NCBI GenBank assembly: GCA_039809865.1
Contig: JBDHVW010000014.1
Coordinates: forward strand, 61,237-125,236
Source of the DNA: QWHO01 sp039809865
GTDB lineage: Bacteria > Vulcanimicrobiota > Xenobia > Xenobiales > QWHO01
Direction of reading: 5' to 3'
Length of the DNA stretch: 64,000 bases
The notes beneath the pieces were generated by a model. That model saw only the letters and a list, made by a program, of their open reading frames with translations. It ran no database searches and was not told the origin of the DNA. Each line of letters opens with the position of its first letter. The first letter of the stretch is position 1. The translations under genes were made by a program, and so were the position numbers. Below, in pieces: positions 34,505 to 44,600 of this stretch.

Positions 34505-35520
34505 GCGGACTGGCCCTGATCGGATGCGGCCGCGTGGCCCCCTGCCACGCCGACGCGTTCGCCATCTTGCCCGACGTCGAGCTGAGCTGGGCCTGCGACA
34601 TCGAGCCCGAGAAGGCGGCGCAGTTTGCGCGGGAGCACAACTTCGCGCGGCACGGCTCCTACGAGCAGGCGCTGCAAGACCCGGCGGTGACGCTGGTGGC
34701 CCTGGCCGTGCCCCACCACCTGCACGCCCCGATGGCCGAGCAGGCGCTGCGGGCCGGCAAGCACGTGCTGATCGAGAAGCCGTTCTCGATCCATGTGGAG
34801 GAGGGCCGCAACGTCCTCCACCTGAGCCAGCAGGCCGGCAGGATCGCTGCCCCGGTGGCCCAGCACCGCTTCGACCCGGCCCTGGTCCACATCCGCGGGC
34901 TGCTCGAGCAGGAGGCGTTGGGCCAGCTGCACCTGGTGCGCGCTCACCTGGAGTGCTTCCGCAACCCCGATTACTATGCCGGCTGGCGAGGCAAGTGGAG
35001 CACCGAGGGAGGCTCGGTGCTGATCAACCAGGCCTACCATGTCGCCGACCAGATGCTCTGGATGGCCGGGCCCGTCGAGGCGGTCGCGGCCCAGATGACG
35101 ACCTTCGCGCGCGCCACGATGGAGACCGAGGATGCGCTCGTCGCCTCGCTCCGCTTTGCGAATGGCGCGCTCGGCAGCCTGAGCGTGAACGGCGCCTCGG
35201 GCAGCCTCTGGGACAGCTACATCGAGCTGTGCGGCAGCCACGGCGCGGTGGCCTACGACATCGCCTATCCCAACAAGATCCACCGGCTGCGCCTGCAGAG
35301 CCGCAAGCTCTGGAAGAGCAGCCAGGCCTACTTCGACGAGCTGACGGCCAACGCCGCCCCGCCCCCGCCTTCCCTGGCTTACTACGGCATCACGCACCGC
35401 CAGCAGGCGGCCGACTTCGTAGGCCAGACGCGCGGTCAAACGTCCCACGGCGCGACCGCCCAGGAGGCGCTCCAGACGGTGGACCTGATCCAGAGGATTT
35501 ACGCCGCGTGCAAGACGTAA
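34501..35520 (+). CDS. Gfo/Idh/MocA-family sugar oxidoreductase
   Basis: 339 residues. The Rossmann opening LALIGCGRVAPCHADAF binds NAD(P), the motif GKHVLIEKPFSIHVEEG carries the conserved EKP lysine, and YHVADQMLWMAGPVEAV belongs to the C-terminal substrate domain. Family members oxidise sugars or nucleotide sugars, often to a 3-keto or 2-keto intermediate that a following DegT/DnrJ aminotransferase converts to an amino sugar. The downstream gene is exactly such an aminotransferase (13-base overlap). The pair probably makes an amino-deoxy sugar. Confidence 0.9.
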   Translation: MSGLALIGCGRVAPCHADAFAILPDVELSWACDIEPEKAAQFAREHNFARHGSYEQALQDPAVTLVALAVPHHLHAPMAEQALRAGKHVLIEKPFSIHVEEGRNVLHLSQQAGRIAAPVAQHRFDPALVHIRGLLEQEALGQLHLVRAHLECFRNPDYYAGWRGKWSTEGGSVLINQAYHVADQMLWMAGPVEAVAAQMTTFARATMETEDALVASLRFANGALGSLSVNGASGSLWDSYIELCGSHGAVAYDIAYPNKIHRLRLQSRKLWKSSQAYFDELTANAAPPPPSLAYYGITHRQQAADFVGQTRGQTSHGATAQEALQTVDLIQRIYAACKT

Positions 35521-36545
35521 CCGCCGAAGACCTGGACGACGTCCGCAAGCTGCTCTCCTCGGGCGTGCTCAGCGTGCCCCAGGGCGGCATCCTGACGCGG
35601 TTCGAGAAGCGCTACGCCAGGTTCGCCGGCAACCAGTTCTGCGTGGCCACCTGCAACGGAACCAGCGCCCTCTACGCCGCCCTCTGGGCCGTGGGCGTGC
35701 GCGCGGGTGACGACGTGGCCGTGTGCGACTACGGCTTCCACGGCATGGCCGCGGCGGTCGTCGCGCTCGGGGCCCGGGTCGTGCCGGTGGACTGCCACCC
35801 TGCGAGCCTCACGATGGACCCCGAGGACCTGGTGCGCGCCCGGACCCCCCGGATGAAGGCCGTCCTGGTCCACAATCCCTGGGGCGTGCCGGCCGATTGG
35901 AGCGCTTTGAAGCGCGCGACCGACCTTCCCCTCGTCTCGGATGCCAGCCACGCCCACGGGGCCCTTTACGACGGATTGCCGCTGGGTGCCCAGGCGACCA
36001 TCAGCTGCTGGTCGATGGGCTACGGCAAGCTGATCTCCGGAGGCGAGCTGGGGGCCGCCACCACCGACGATCCCGAGCTGGCCGACCGCATGATGATCCT
36101 CGGCCATGTCAACCGCAACGAGCGCCACACCTCGCTCTGGACGGGCAACGCGGTGGGCCTGAAGCTGCGCCCCCACCCGGTGGCCCTGACGCTGGCGTTC
36201 CACCAGGTGAAGCGCTTCCCTGAAAAGCTCGCGCTCTTGAAGGCGCACTGCTCGCAAGTGATTGCGGCCTCGGGTCTGCGGGTTCAAGAGGTGCCCGCGG
36301 AAGCCGAGCGCTCTTACTGGAAGCTGGTCTTCCACGGCCCGGGCGAGGGCAACGAGCCCAACCACTACTGGCCCACGCTGCAGCACCAATCGCTCTTCGC
36401 TTGGCCCGGCAACCAGGTCCTGGCCCGCGAGTGCCCCGTGGCGCGCGAGGTCGTGCCGCGGCTGGCGACGTTCTCAATAAAAGTAGAAAGCCAGCCCCAC
36501 GATGGCGTAGAGAGCCAGCAGCTGAGCGCCCTCAAACCAGGTTAG
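35508..36545 (+). CDS. DegT/DnrJ/EryC1/StrS-family PLP aminotransferase
   Basis: 345 residues from a GTG at 35508 preceded by AGAGGA. Motifs: SVPQGGILTRFEKRYARFAG, FCVATCNGTSALYAAL (cofactor phosphate pocket), LVSDASHAHGALYDG (PLP aspartate), and SMGYGKLISGGELG with Lys174, the expected Schiff-base lysine. Catalyses transamination of keto sugars. It is somewhat shorter than the usual 370-400 residues. The frame's last about 24 codons run into the convergent Ca2+/H+ antiporter gene (overlap 36474-36545), and that tail looks unlike protein. A lost earlier stop is possible. Last gene of the + strand operon. Confidence 0.88.
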   Translation: MQDVTAEDLDDVRKLLSSGVLSVPQGGILTRFEKRYARFAGNQFCVATCNGTSALYAALWAVGVRAGDDVAVCDYGFHGMAAAVVALGARVVPVDCHPASLTMDPEDLVRARTPRMKAVLVHNPWGVPADWSALKRATDLPLVSDASHAHGALYDGLPLGAQATISCWSMGYGKLISGGELGAATTDDPELADRMMILGHVNRNERHTSLWTGNAVGLKLRPHPVALTLAFHQVKRFPEKLALLKAHCSQVIAASGLRVQEVPAEAERSYWKLVFHGPGEGNEPNHYWPTLQHQSLFAWPGNQVLARECPVAREVVPRLATFSIKVESQPHDGVESQQLSALKPG

Positions 36546-37547
36546 GGTGTTGTCCTCGCTGTGGGCCCGGATGGTGAGCACCGCCAGGGCCACGCTCAGC
36601 ACCTCGAGCGGGGAGAAATCGAGCGTCAGCGGGTGGGACGTGAACCGGCTCACCAGCACCAGCATGGGGGCGACGAACAGGGCCACCTGCACCGCGGCGC
36701 CCGTGGCCACGCGAAAAGCCAGGTCGAGCTTGTCCTTCCAGGCCATGCTGACGGCCGAGGCGTAGTCGGCCGCATTGCCCACCACCGCCAGGCCCACCAC
36801 GCCCATGAACAGCGGGGGCAGGTGGTAGGAGTCGACCAGCGCGTCGGTGGCGTCCACCAGCTGGTCGCTGATGACCACCACCAGCGAGACGCAACCCACG
36901 ATCCAGGCCAGGCTCTTGCCCAGCGGGGCCCGGTTGCGCAGCTGGGCGATCTCGACTTTGGCGCTGTACTGCATGTCCTTCGAGTGCGTCCGGAACATGA
37001 AGAGCAGCGACAGGACGTAGATCAGGATCAGCGTGATCGAGGTGCCCAGGCTCAGGCCCTCGATGCGCTGGTCCATGCTCGGTCCACCGGCCGGATCCGG
37101 CAGGCTGTTGAAGATGGCCGGGAAGAGCAGCGCCGCCACCACCAGCGTGAGCGTGCCCAGGTTGGCCGAGGTGCCCAGCGGATGCAGCTTGAGGAACTTG
37201 TAGCGCACGCCGCCGACCACGGCGGACAGACCGATGACCAGCAGCAGGTTGCACAGGATGGAGCCCGACAGGGTCGCTTTGACGACGTCCAGCATGCCCT
37301 TCTGCAGCGAAAGAAACAGGATGACCAGCTCGGGAGCGTTGCCGAAGGTGGCGTTGACGAGCGCCCCCCCGCCCGGGCCGAGATGCTCGGCCAGATCCTC
37401 GCTGGCGCGCGCCAGAGCCGACCCGAGCGGCAGCATCGCCACCCCGGAGAGCAGAAAGGTAAGCCAGGCCGGACCGCCGAGCTGGGCGCACCCGAGCGAC
37501 GAAACGACCATGACCACGAGGAAGATGAGACTCTGCGGGCTCAGCAC
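36474..37547 (-). CDS. cax: Calcium/proton (cation) antiporter
   Basis: 357 residues with about eleven hydrophobic helices. The two alpha-repeat signatures of the CAX family are visible: NATFGNAPELVILFLSL in the first half and VGNAADYASAVSMAWKD in the second. The second is a slight variant of GNAAEHA, with Asp in place of the usual Glu. An acidic loop between the halves contains the segment RTHSKDMQYSAKVE. It exports Ca2+ from the cytoplasm in exchange for H+. It is convergent with the aminotransferase gene and separated from the DUF2277 gene by 56 bases. It might be unrelated to the lipid cluster around it. Confidence 0.93.
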   Translation of the reverse strand: MLSPQSLIFLVVMVVSSLGCAQLGGPAWLTFLLSGVAMLPLGSALARASEDLAEHLGPGGGALVNATFGNAPELVILFLSLQKGMLDVVKATLSGSILCNLLLVIGLSAVVGGVRYKFLKLHPLGTSANLGTLTLVVAALLFPAIFNSLPDPAGGPSMDQRIEGLSLGTSITLILIYVLSLLFMFRTHSKDMQYSAKVEIAQLRNRAPLGKSLAWIVGCVSLVVVISDQLVDATDALVDSYHLPPLFMGVVGLAVVGNAADYASAVSMAWKDKLDLAFRVATGAAVQVALFVAPMLVLVSRFTSHPLTLDFSPLEVLSVALAVLTIRAHSEDNTLTWFEGAQLLALYAIVGLAFYFY

Positions 37548-37603
37548 GGGTCCGCCCCTTAGTCACAGGGGGGAGCGGCCCCTGCCTGCGAGAAGGGATC
37601 GGG

Positions 37604-37879
37604 ATGTGCCGCAATATCAAGCCTCTGTTCAACTTCGAGCCCCCCACCAGCGAGGATGAGATCCGCGCCGCCGCGCTGCAATTCGTGCGCAAGGTGAGCG
37701 GAAGCACGCATCCCTCACGGGCCAACGAGGAGATCTTCCATCAGGCGGTGGACGACGTGACGCGCGTGGTGCAGCACCTGCTCGACAACATGGTCACGCT
37801 GGCGCCGCCGCGCGACCGGGCCGAGTTCGCCGCCAAGGCCAAAGAGCGCTCGCTCAAGCGCTTCGCTCCGCGGGGATAG
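37604..37879 (+). CDS. DUF2277 family protein
   Basis: 91 residues beginning MCRNIKPLFNFEPPTSEDE, then IRAAALQFVRKVSG and ANEEIFHQAVDDVTR. This start and helix pattern is characteristic of DUF2277, a small widespread helical family of unknown function. Preceded by AAGGGA eight bases before the ATG. It is divergent from the antiporter gene and likely monocistronic. Confidence 0.92.
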   Translation: MCRNIKPLFNFEPPTSEDEIRAAALQFVRKVSGSTHPSRANEEIFHQAVDDVTRVVQHLLDNMVTLAPPRDRAEFAAKAKERSLKRFAPRG

Positions 37880-37938
37880 CCGCAAGTTAACAACTTTCTG
37901 CTCCCCCTGGCGGCTCGCTTCGGGACATACTGCAGCCG

Positions 37939-38679
37939 ATGGTCATCACCCGCCCGTCCGTTCCGCTCATGCCCGTGCGCAGCGCGCGTCACGACGCCCT
38001 GGCGCGCGCTCAACGCCGTTTTGGCTGGATCGACGGGGCGGTCATCGCCGTCTCTACCTCACCGGCCAGCGGGGGCAAGCCCGTGGTCACGCTGCGCAAC
38101 GCGCACGGCTCCACCACCGGGTATCACGTGCACACCCACTTCCACGGAGATCAGCTCTACGACCAGCAGGTCGACTACGAGGGTCATATCGGCCAGTCGG
38201 TGGCGGCCGCCTGGGAGCGTGATCCCTCGCAGGTCTTCGTGCTGCCCGAGGCGCGCAACGAGAGCGCCGCGCCCCGCAGCGACTGGAACAACATCCGCTC
38301 GGTGAGAGAGCTGACCCGCGCGGGTCTGGTTTCGCTGGGCCTCGAGCCCACACAGGCCGAGCGCACCACCGTAAGCGGGCACTCGGCCGGGGGCTCGCCA
38401 GTGGCCAAAGCCATCGCGCGCGGCGATCTGGGCTCGGTGGACCGCATCGAGCTCTACGACGCGGCCGTCTCCAGCCAGCACAACCCCGTCTCGGACGCCG
38501 AGCGCCGGTCGGTGCGCAAGTTCTGCGCGGCTCATCCCGAGCGCTTCGTGGTCATGCCGGGCGTGATGCAGAGCAGCTGGCTGGACTACATCGACCGCTC
38601 CCGCTGGACCGCCCGCGCCTCCGATCACTGGACGCCGCTGTGGTCCTCGCTGGGGCGCGACCGCGACCCCTCAGGCTAG
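37939..38679 (+). CDS. Alpha/beta-hydrolase-like protein
   Basis: 246 residues. The segment TTVSGHSAGGSPVAKAI puts a serine (149) in the GxSxG nucleophile elbow of alpha/beta hydrolases. A His-rich segment HVHTHFHGDQL lies at about 63-73, and VFVLPEARNES precedes a helical part. The C-terminal acid/histidine of a full triad is not obvious. No signal peptide. A second in-frame ATG at 37969 is possible; neither has a clear ribosome-binding site. The 3' end overlaps the convergent synthase gene by nine bases. Possibly a thioesterase/esterase for the neighbouring pathway, but this is only by position. Confidence 0.68.
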   Translation: MVITRPSVPLMPVRSARHDALARAQRRFGWIDGAVIAVSTSPASGGKPVVTLRNAHGSTTGYHVHTHFHGDQLYDQQVDYEGHIGQSVAAAWERDPSQVFVLPEARNESAAPRSDWNNIRSVRELTRAGLVSLGLEPTQAERTTVSGHSAGGSPVAKAIARGDLGSVDRIELYDAAVSSQHNPVSDAERRSVRKFCAAHPERFVVMPGVMQSSWLDYIDRSRWTARASDHWTPLWSSLGRDRDPSG

Positions 38680-41600
38680 CACCGGCACGCGATCCCAGGG
38701 ACCCTCCCCCGCCACTACCTCGACGGGGCCGCGCGCCGAGCGCACCTCGGCCTGCAAGAAGGCCACCCCGGCCTCGGGCGCGATCGGCTCGATACCGCGC
38801 GAGCGGAAGGCCCGGTTGACCTCGTCGCCGGCCATGCCTCCCAGCCAGGGACCCCACGCGACCGAGACGATGCGGGCGCGCGGCCAGCGGTCCTGCATCG
38901 TGTACGCCATGCGGGTCAGCACCTCGTTGGCCAGAGCGTAGTCGCCCTGACCCCGATTGCCAAACCGCCCGGCCGTGCTCGAGAACAGCACCACCAGCTT
39001 GAGCGTGTCGGGCTGCAGCGACGCCAGCAGGGTGCGAGCGGACTCGACCTTGGTGCTCAGCACCTCGTCGAAGCTTTCCATGGACTTGTCGCCGACCAGC
39101 TTGTCGCGAATGATGCCGGCGCCGTGCAGCACGGCGTCCAGGCGACCGAACCGGGCGTAGATGCCGCTCACGAGGTCGCGCAGCCGGGCGGAGTCACGCA
39201 CGTCGCACACCTGGTAATCCACCGTCACGCCCATTCGCGCGAGCTGCTCGAGGTGACGCTTGATCTCGCGCTGACGCAAGATCTCCTGGCGGCGCGCCTC
39301 GACGGCGGCCGGAGTGCCGGGCGTGCGCTCCAGCAGCCAGGCCAGCAAGCCCTCGTCGGGCACCTCCGGGGCCTCGTCGCCGAGCGGGGTCGTCCCCAGC
39401 AGCACCAGGCGCATCCCGGCGCGGACCAGGCCCTGCAGGCAACGGAAGCTGATGCCGCGCGCGCCCCCGGTGGCCAGGATGACCGCGCCCTCGGGCAGCT
39501 CCGTCGTGCCCGCCGGCGCCGGCTCGGCCACGGGCCGAAACGCCCAGCGAGCGTTGTCGAAGCGACCGACCTCGAGCTGGCCCGGACCGCTGCGCAGCTC
39601 GTCCAGCACCTGCTCGGCCAGCGAGTCGGCCGAGAGGCCCGCCTCGAAGTCGAGGGCGCGCGCCCAGAGCCCGGGCCATTCGGCCTGCAGGCTCTTGAGC
39701 AGGGCCTGACAGGCCGGGCCGTAGGGCGAGCCCGGGGTGTGGCGGCCGAAGCGGCCATCCACGTTGGACACGGTCAGCACCCGCTGCACGCCCTGGCAGC
39801 GGCGAACCACCTGGAACAGGCTCCGCAGCTCGCACTGCAGGTCGTCATGACGCCCCACGGGCGCAAGGTGCACCAGCATGGCGGGTGGGCCGTGCTCCTG
39901 CACCAGGTCCTCCACGCGTTTGGCGAGCCGGTCCGGATCTTGCAGCAGGTCCGCGGGCAGCGTCAGCGTGCGCACCGCGTGCTCGGCGAGGCGCGCGGAC
40001 AGGGCCTCGGCGGCGCCGAGCGCGTCCTCGGTCAGCCAGCACATGCCCGTGGGCAGGGGGCTCGAATCCGGCAGGGGATCGGGCCGGGCCTGCATCACAT
40101 AGCGGGCGCAGGGCTCGGCCGCCGGCTCCAGCAGCTGATGGACGGCCCGAGCCAGTCCGCGCAGCGTCTTGGTGCGGCTCAGGCGGTCGAGCTGGCCCTG
40201 GAGCGCCGTCGGGTCGGAGAGACTGCTCACGAACTTGTCGAGGATCTCCAGCCGCTTGATCGAGTCCACCCCGAGCTGGGCCTCGATGTCGAGGTCGGGA
40301 CCCAGCATCTTGGGCGGATAGCCGGTGCGCTGGCTCACCAGGCCGATCAGGCGGTCGAGCAGCGCATCTTCGGACGTGGCCGCCGCGGGGGCCGCGGGGC
40401 GCACCCGGTTCTGAACGGCCTGGGCCAGGCCGCGCAGGGTCTTGGTGCGGCTCAGGGTGTCCAGCTGGCCTTTCAGCTCCGGGGGGTTGCCCAGCGAGGT
40501 GACGAGCTTGTCCAGGATCTCCAGCCGCTTGATCGAGTCCACGCCGAGCTGCGCCTCGATGTCGAGGTCGGCCCCGAGCATCTTGGCGGGATAGCCCGTG
40601 CGCTGGCTCACGAGCGTGACCAGCAGGGTGAGAATCTCGTCCTCGGTGGTCGGAGTCTTGGGAGGCGCGGGAGGCCGAATGCTCTCCGCCGCCGGAGGCT
40701 TGCTCGCGACGGCCGCCACGGGCTTCGGAACGGGCCGCGCCGCCACCACCGGCCTGGTCGCCTCGCCGCCGGCCAGGAACATCCGCATCACCTCGGTCTG
40801 GTTCTCCAGGAAGACGCGCATCGTCTCCTGGTAGGCCTGGAGGGCCGCGCTGCGGTCCTCGACCACGGGCGGCCGCGCCGCCACCGGCTCCTGGATGCTG
40901 GCCACGGGTTTGACTTCGCGCGCCTCGCGGGCGGCGGACTGGCTGTCGAGGATGGGACCCGCGCCGGCATACACCCCCAGCGGGTCGCCCGGACGGCGCA
41001 CCTGGTTGCCGTTGACCAGCCACAGCGTCGGCGACGGCTCGGCCGGGGCGGTCAGCGACGCGAAGTCGAGCGCCTTCACGGCGCGCCCTTCGAAAAGGCC
41101 GGGCCAGCTCAGGCGCACGCGGCTTCCCAGGCGCGCCAGGCGCGTCAGGAACCAGCGCAGGTCGCTCTCTCCCAGGCTCAGGCAGGCCGCGTCGGGCGCG
41201 ATCTTCTCGGCCAGGCGGGCCAGCACCGAGCCGGGTCCGACCTCCACGAAGGTATCCACCCCGCCGGCCACCAGCGCGCGAATCTGCGCCACGAACTCGA
41301 CGCGCTCGAGCAGGTGCGCCTGCATCCGGGCCCGGATCGCCGCGGGCTCAACGGGATAGGCCTCGCCGTCCCGGTTGGCCACGATCGGCACCCGGGGAGC
41401 GTGCAGCTCGAGGTCCTCGATGAACGCGTTCAGCGGACCCTGCGCCGAAGCCATCAGGGGCGAGTGGAAGGCTCCCGCCACGTCCAGGATGTTGGCCGTG
41501 TGGCCCTGGGCCCGCAGGGCCGCGACGCAGCCCTCGACAGCGGCCACTCCGCCGGAGATCACCGTCTGCTCGGGGCCGTTGTGGTTGGCCACCACCACGC

Positions 41601-44600
41601 CCTCGGTCAAAAGGGCCTCCACGGCCGCGCGCGGCGCCAACACGGCCGCCATGGTGCCCTGCTCGCAGCCGGCCATGGCCCGCCCGCGCACCTCGGCCAG
41701 AGCGAAGAAATCGCTCTCGGAGAGCGTCCCCGCGCTGGCCAGAGCCGTCAGCTCGCCGAAGCTGTGCCCGGCGCAGGCCGAGGTCTCCAGCCCGAGGCGC
41801 TCGAGGAAACGCGCCAACCCGAGCGACAGCGCGCCGATCACCGGCTGGGCCACGTGGGTGTGCGTCAGGGCGCCGCGCTGGGCCTTCTCCTGCTCGGCGT
41901 CGAGCGGCTGCCCCGGGTAAAGGTAGCTGGCCAGGGGACGCGGATAGGCCGCGCCCACGCTCTCCTGACAGGCCGCCAGCGCATGGCGCAGCTCGGGCAG
42001 GTACAGCACCGGCTCGCGGCAAGCGCCCACCGCCTGGGAGCCCTGTCCCGAGAAGAGCAAGGCCGCTCGTCCCGAGGGCGCACCCTCGGCCAGGAAGGCC
42101 TCGGGCGGCAGGGGGTCTCCGTGCCGGAGATGCTGGGCGCACAGGCGCAGCACCGGCTCGGCCGTGGCCAGCTCGTCCACCACCACGAACAGCGTGCGGG
42201 CGGCCGCCGGATCGGCCTGCAGCGCCAACGTGTAGGCCACGTCGCGCAGACGCGGACGCTCGCCGTTGCGCAGCATGAAGGAGGCCACCCGCTCGAGCTG
42301 CTCGGGCAGGTCGGGCTCGGTAAAGATCAAGAGCTCCCAGGGCCAGGCGTCTCCGCCCGGCGCGGGCGCGGAGCCCTGGTATTGCTCCAGCACGGCGTGG
42401 GCGTTGGTGCCCCCGAAGCCGAACGAGCTCACGCCCGCGCGCAGGCGCTCGGAGGAGAGCCAGGGAGCGGGGCGGCCGTCCATGCAGAGCGGCGAGGTCG
42501 CGTCCGCCAGCACCGCCAGCGGTTGCTCCACCGGGTGCGGGGGCAGAGTCTGGTGGTGCAGCGCCAGGGCGGTCTTGGCCAGCGAGGCCAGTCCGGCCGC
42601 CACTTTGGTGTGCCCGATCAGAGCCTTCACCGAGCCCAATCGCACCGAACGCGGCGCGGCCCCGTCCTCTTGCAGCAGGCGGGTTACGGTCTCGGCCTCG
42701 GCCCGATCGCCCACCGGCGTGCCGGTGCCGTGGGCCTCGTACAGCCCCAGCTCGCTGGGAGAGACGCCCGCCTGGCGGTAGGCGCGGTTCAGCGCGCGCA
42801 ACTGCCCGGCCGGCAGTGGAGCCGTCATCCCCAGCGCTTTGCCGTCGCTGGAGGCGCCCACGCTCTGGATGACCGCATAGATGCGATCCCCATCGCGCTC
42901 GGCGTCGGCCAGGCGCTTGAGAACCACGAACACGGCGCCCTCGCTCAGCACGATGCCGTCCGCGCCGGCGTCGAAGGGTCGCGTGCGGCCCGTGGGCGAC
43001 AGCGCCGTCAATTTGGCGAACGACAGGTAGGATTGCGGGGTCATGCCGATGTCCACGGCGCCCACCAGGGCCACGTTGGAGCGTCCGGTCACCAGCTCGC
43101 GCACGCCGCCCTCGAGAGCCGTGAGCGACGAGGCGCAGGCGGCGTCGACCGTGTAGTTGGGGCCGCCCAGGTCGAGCCGGTTGGCCACGCGTCCGCTGAC
43201 GATGTTGTTGATCGTGCCCGTGAACGTCTCTTCGTTGATGCTGGGCGAGCGCCCCAGCATGGCCGTGTCGGGGCGCCCGGTCACGAGCGGCAGCACGGTG
43301 CGCAGGGCCAGCATGTTGCCCAGCAACCCTCCCGTATCCGAGCTGGCCACGATGCAGGCGGTCGATTCGCGGTCGAAGCTGCGCTCGTCCAGCCCGGCGT
43401 CCTTGAGGGCGCGGCGCGCCATCTCGAGAGCCAGCAGCTGAGCCGGGTTGATGTTCGGCATCGAGGTCGGGGGAATTCCGAACTCGACCGGATCGAACTC
43501 CAGCTCTTGGAAGAAGCCCCCCCAACGGCTGTAGGTCTTGTCCGGCGCGCTCTTGTCCGGGTCGAAGAAGAGCCGCCAGTCCCAGCGGTCCGCCGGGATC
43601 TCGGTCACGACGTTGCGCGCGCTGGAGCAGAGCTGCCAGAACTCCTCCAGGTCCGTGGCCCCGGGCAGCCAGCAGGACAGGCCCACGATGGCGATCTCGG
43701 CCGGCTTCGCGGGCGCCGTCTCGGACGCCAGCGCGCCGGGAAGATACCGCTGGCTGTCCTCGCACAGGGCGCGGTGGAAAGCTTCCAGGCAGGACGGCTC
43801 GGAGCGCAGCGCGGCCACCTCGCCCAGCAGGTACATCCCCTCCGAGGCCTGGCGCTGCTCGTCCACCGCCAGCAGCTCGCTGCCGCGGCGCTCGAGGCCC
43901 TTGGCGGCCACGCGCAGGCGGCCCAGACCCATCCCCTCGAGCTCGCGCTGGGTCTCCTCCAGCGAGGCTCCGGCGGCGCGCAGACGCAGTCGCTCGCTCT
44001 CGAAGGTGCGCGCGAACTCGGTGCAGGCCACGCGGTTGGACTGACCGGGGGCCGACTCGAGCCCCACCGTGCGCTCGCACGCCAGCGCCTGGCGCTGGTA
44101 CTCCGGCACGATGGCGCCCGTCTCCACGGCCTCGCGGGTGAACAGGTAGCCCGTGCCCGCCAGCAGACCGAAGCGCACGCCGCGCGCCGTCAGGGGCGCC
44201 GCCATCGTGGCGGCCAGGGCCGCCGAGCGCGCGTCGCCGAGACCGCCCGCGAACAACACGTGATAGTCCTCGTAGGGGGCGGGCGCTTCCAGCAACGCCT
44301 CCACCATCAGCTCCCACAGCACCAGGCTTCCCAGCGGGCCCGTGTGGCCACCGCACTCGCGGCCCTCGAACACGAAGCGCCGGCAGCCCTGGCCCACGAA
44401 GGCCCGGAGCAGCCCGGGAACGGGGCAGTGCAGGTAGGTTGCGATGCCGCGCGACTCCAGGTCGTGCGCCTGGTCGGGCCTGCCGCCCGCGATGAGCGCG
44501 AACGGAGGTCGCACCTGGTGGATCTCGTCGAGCTGGGCCTGGCGAATCTCCAGTGGCACGAAGCCCAAAATTCCCACCCCCCACGGACGGGTCCCCAGCA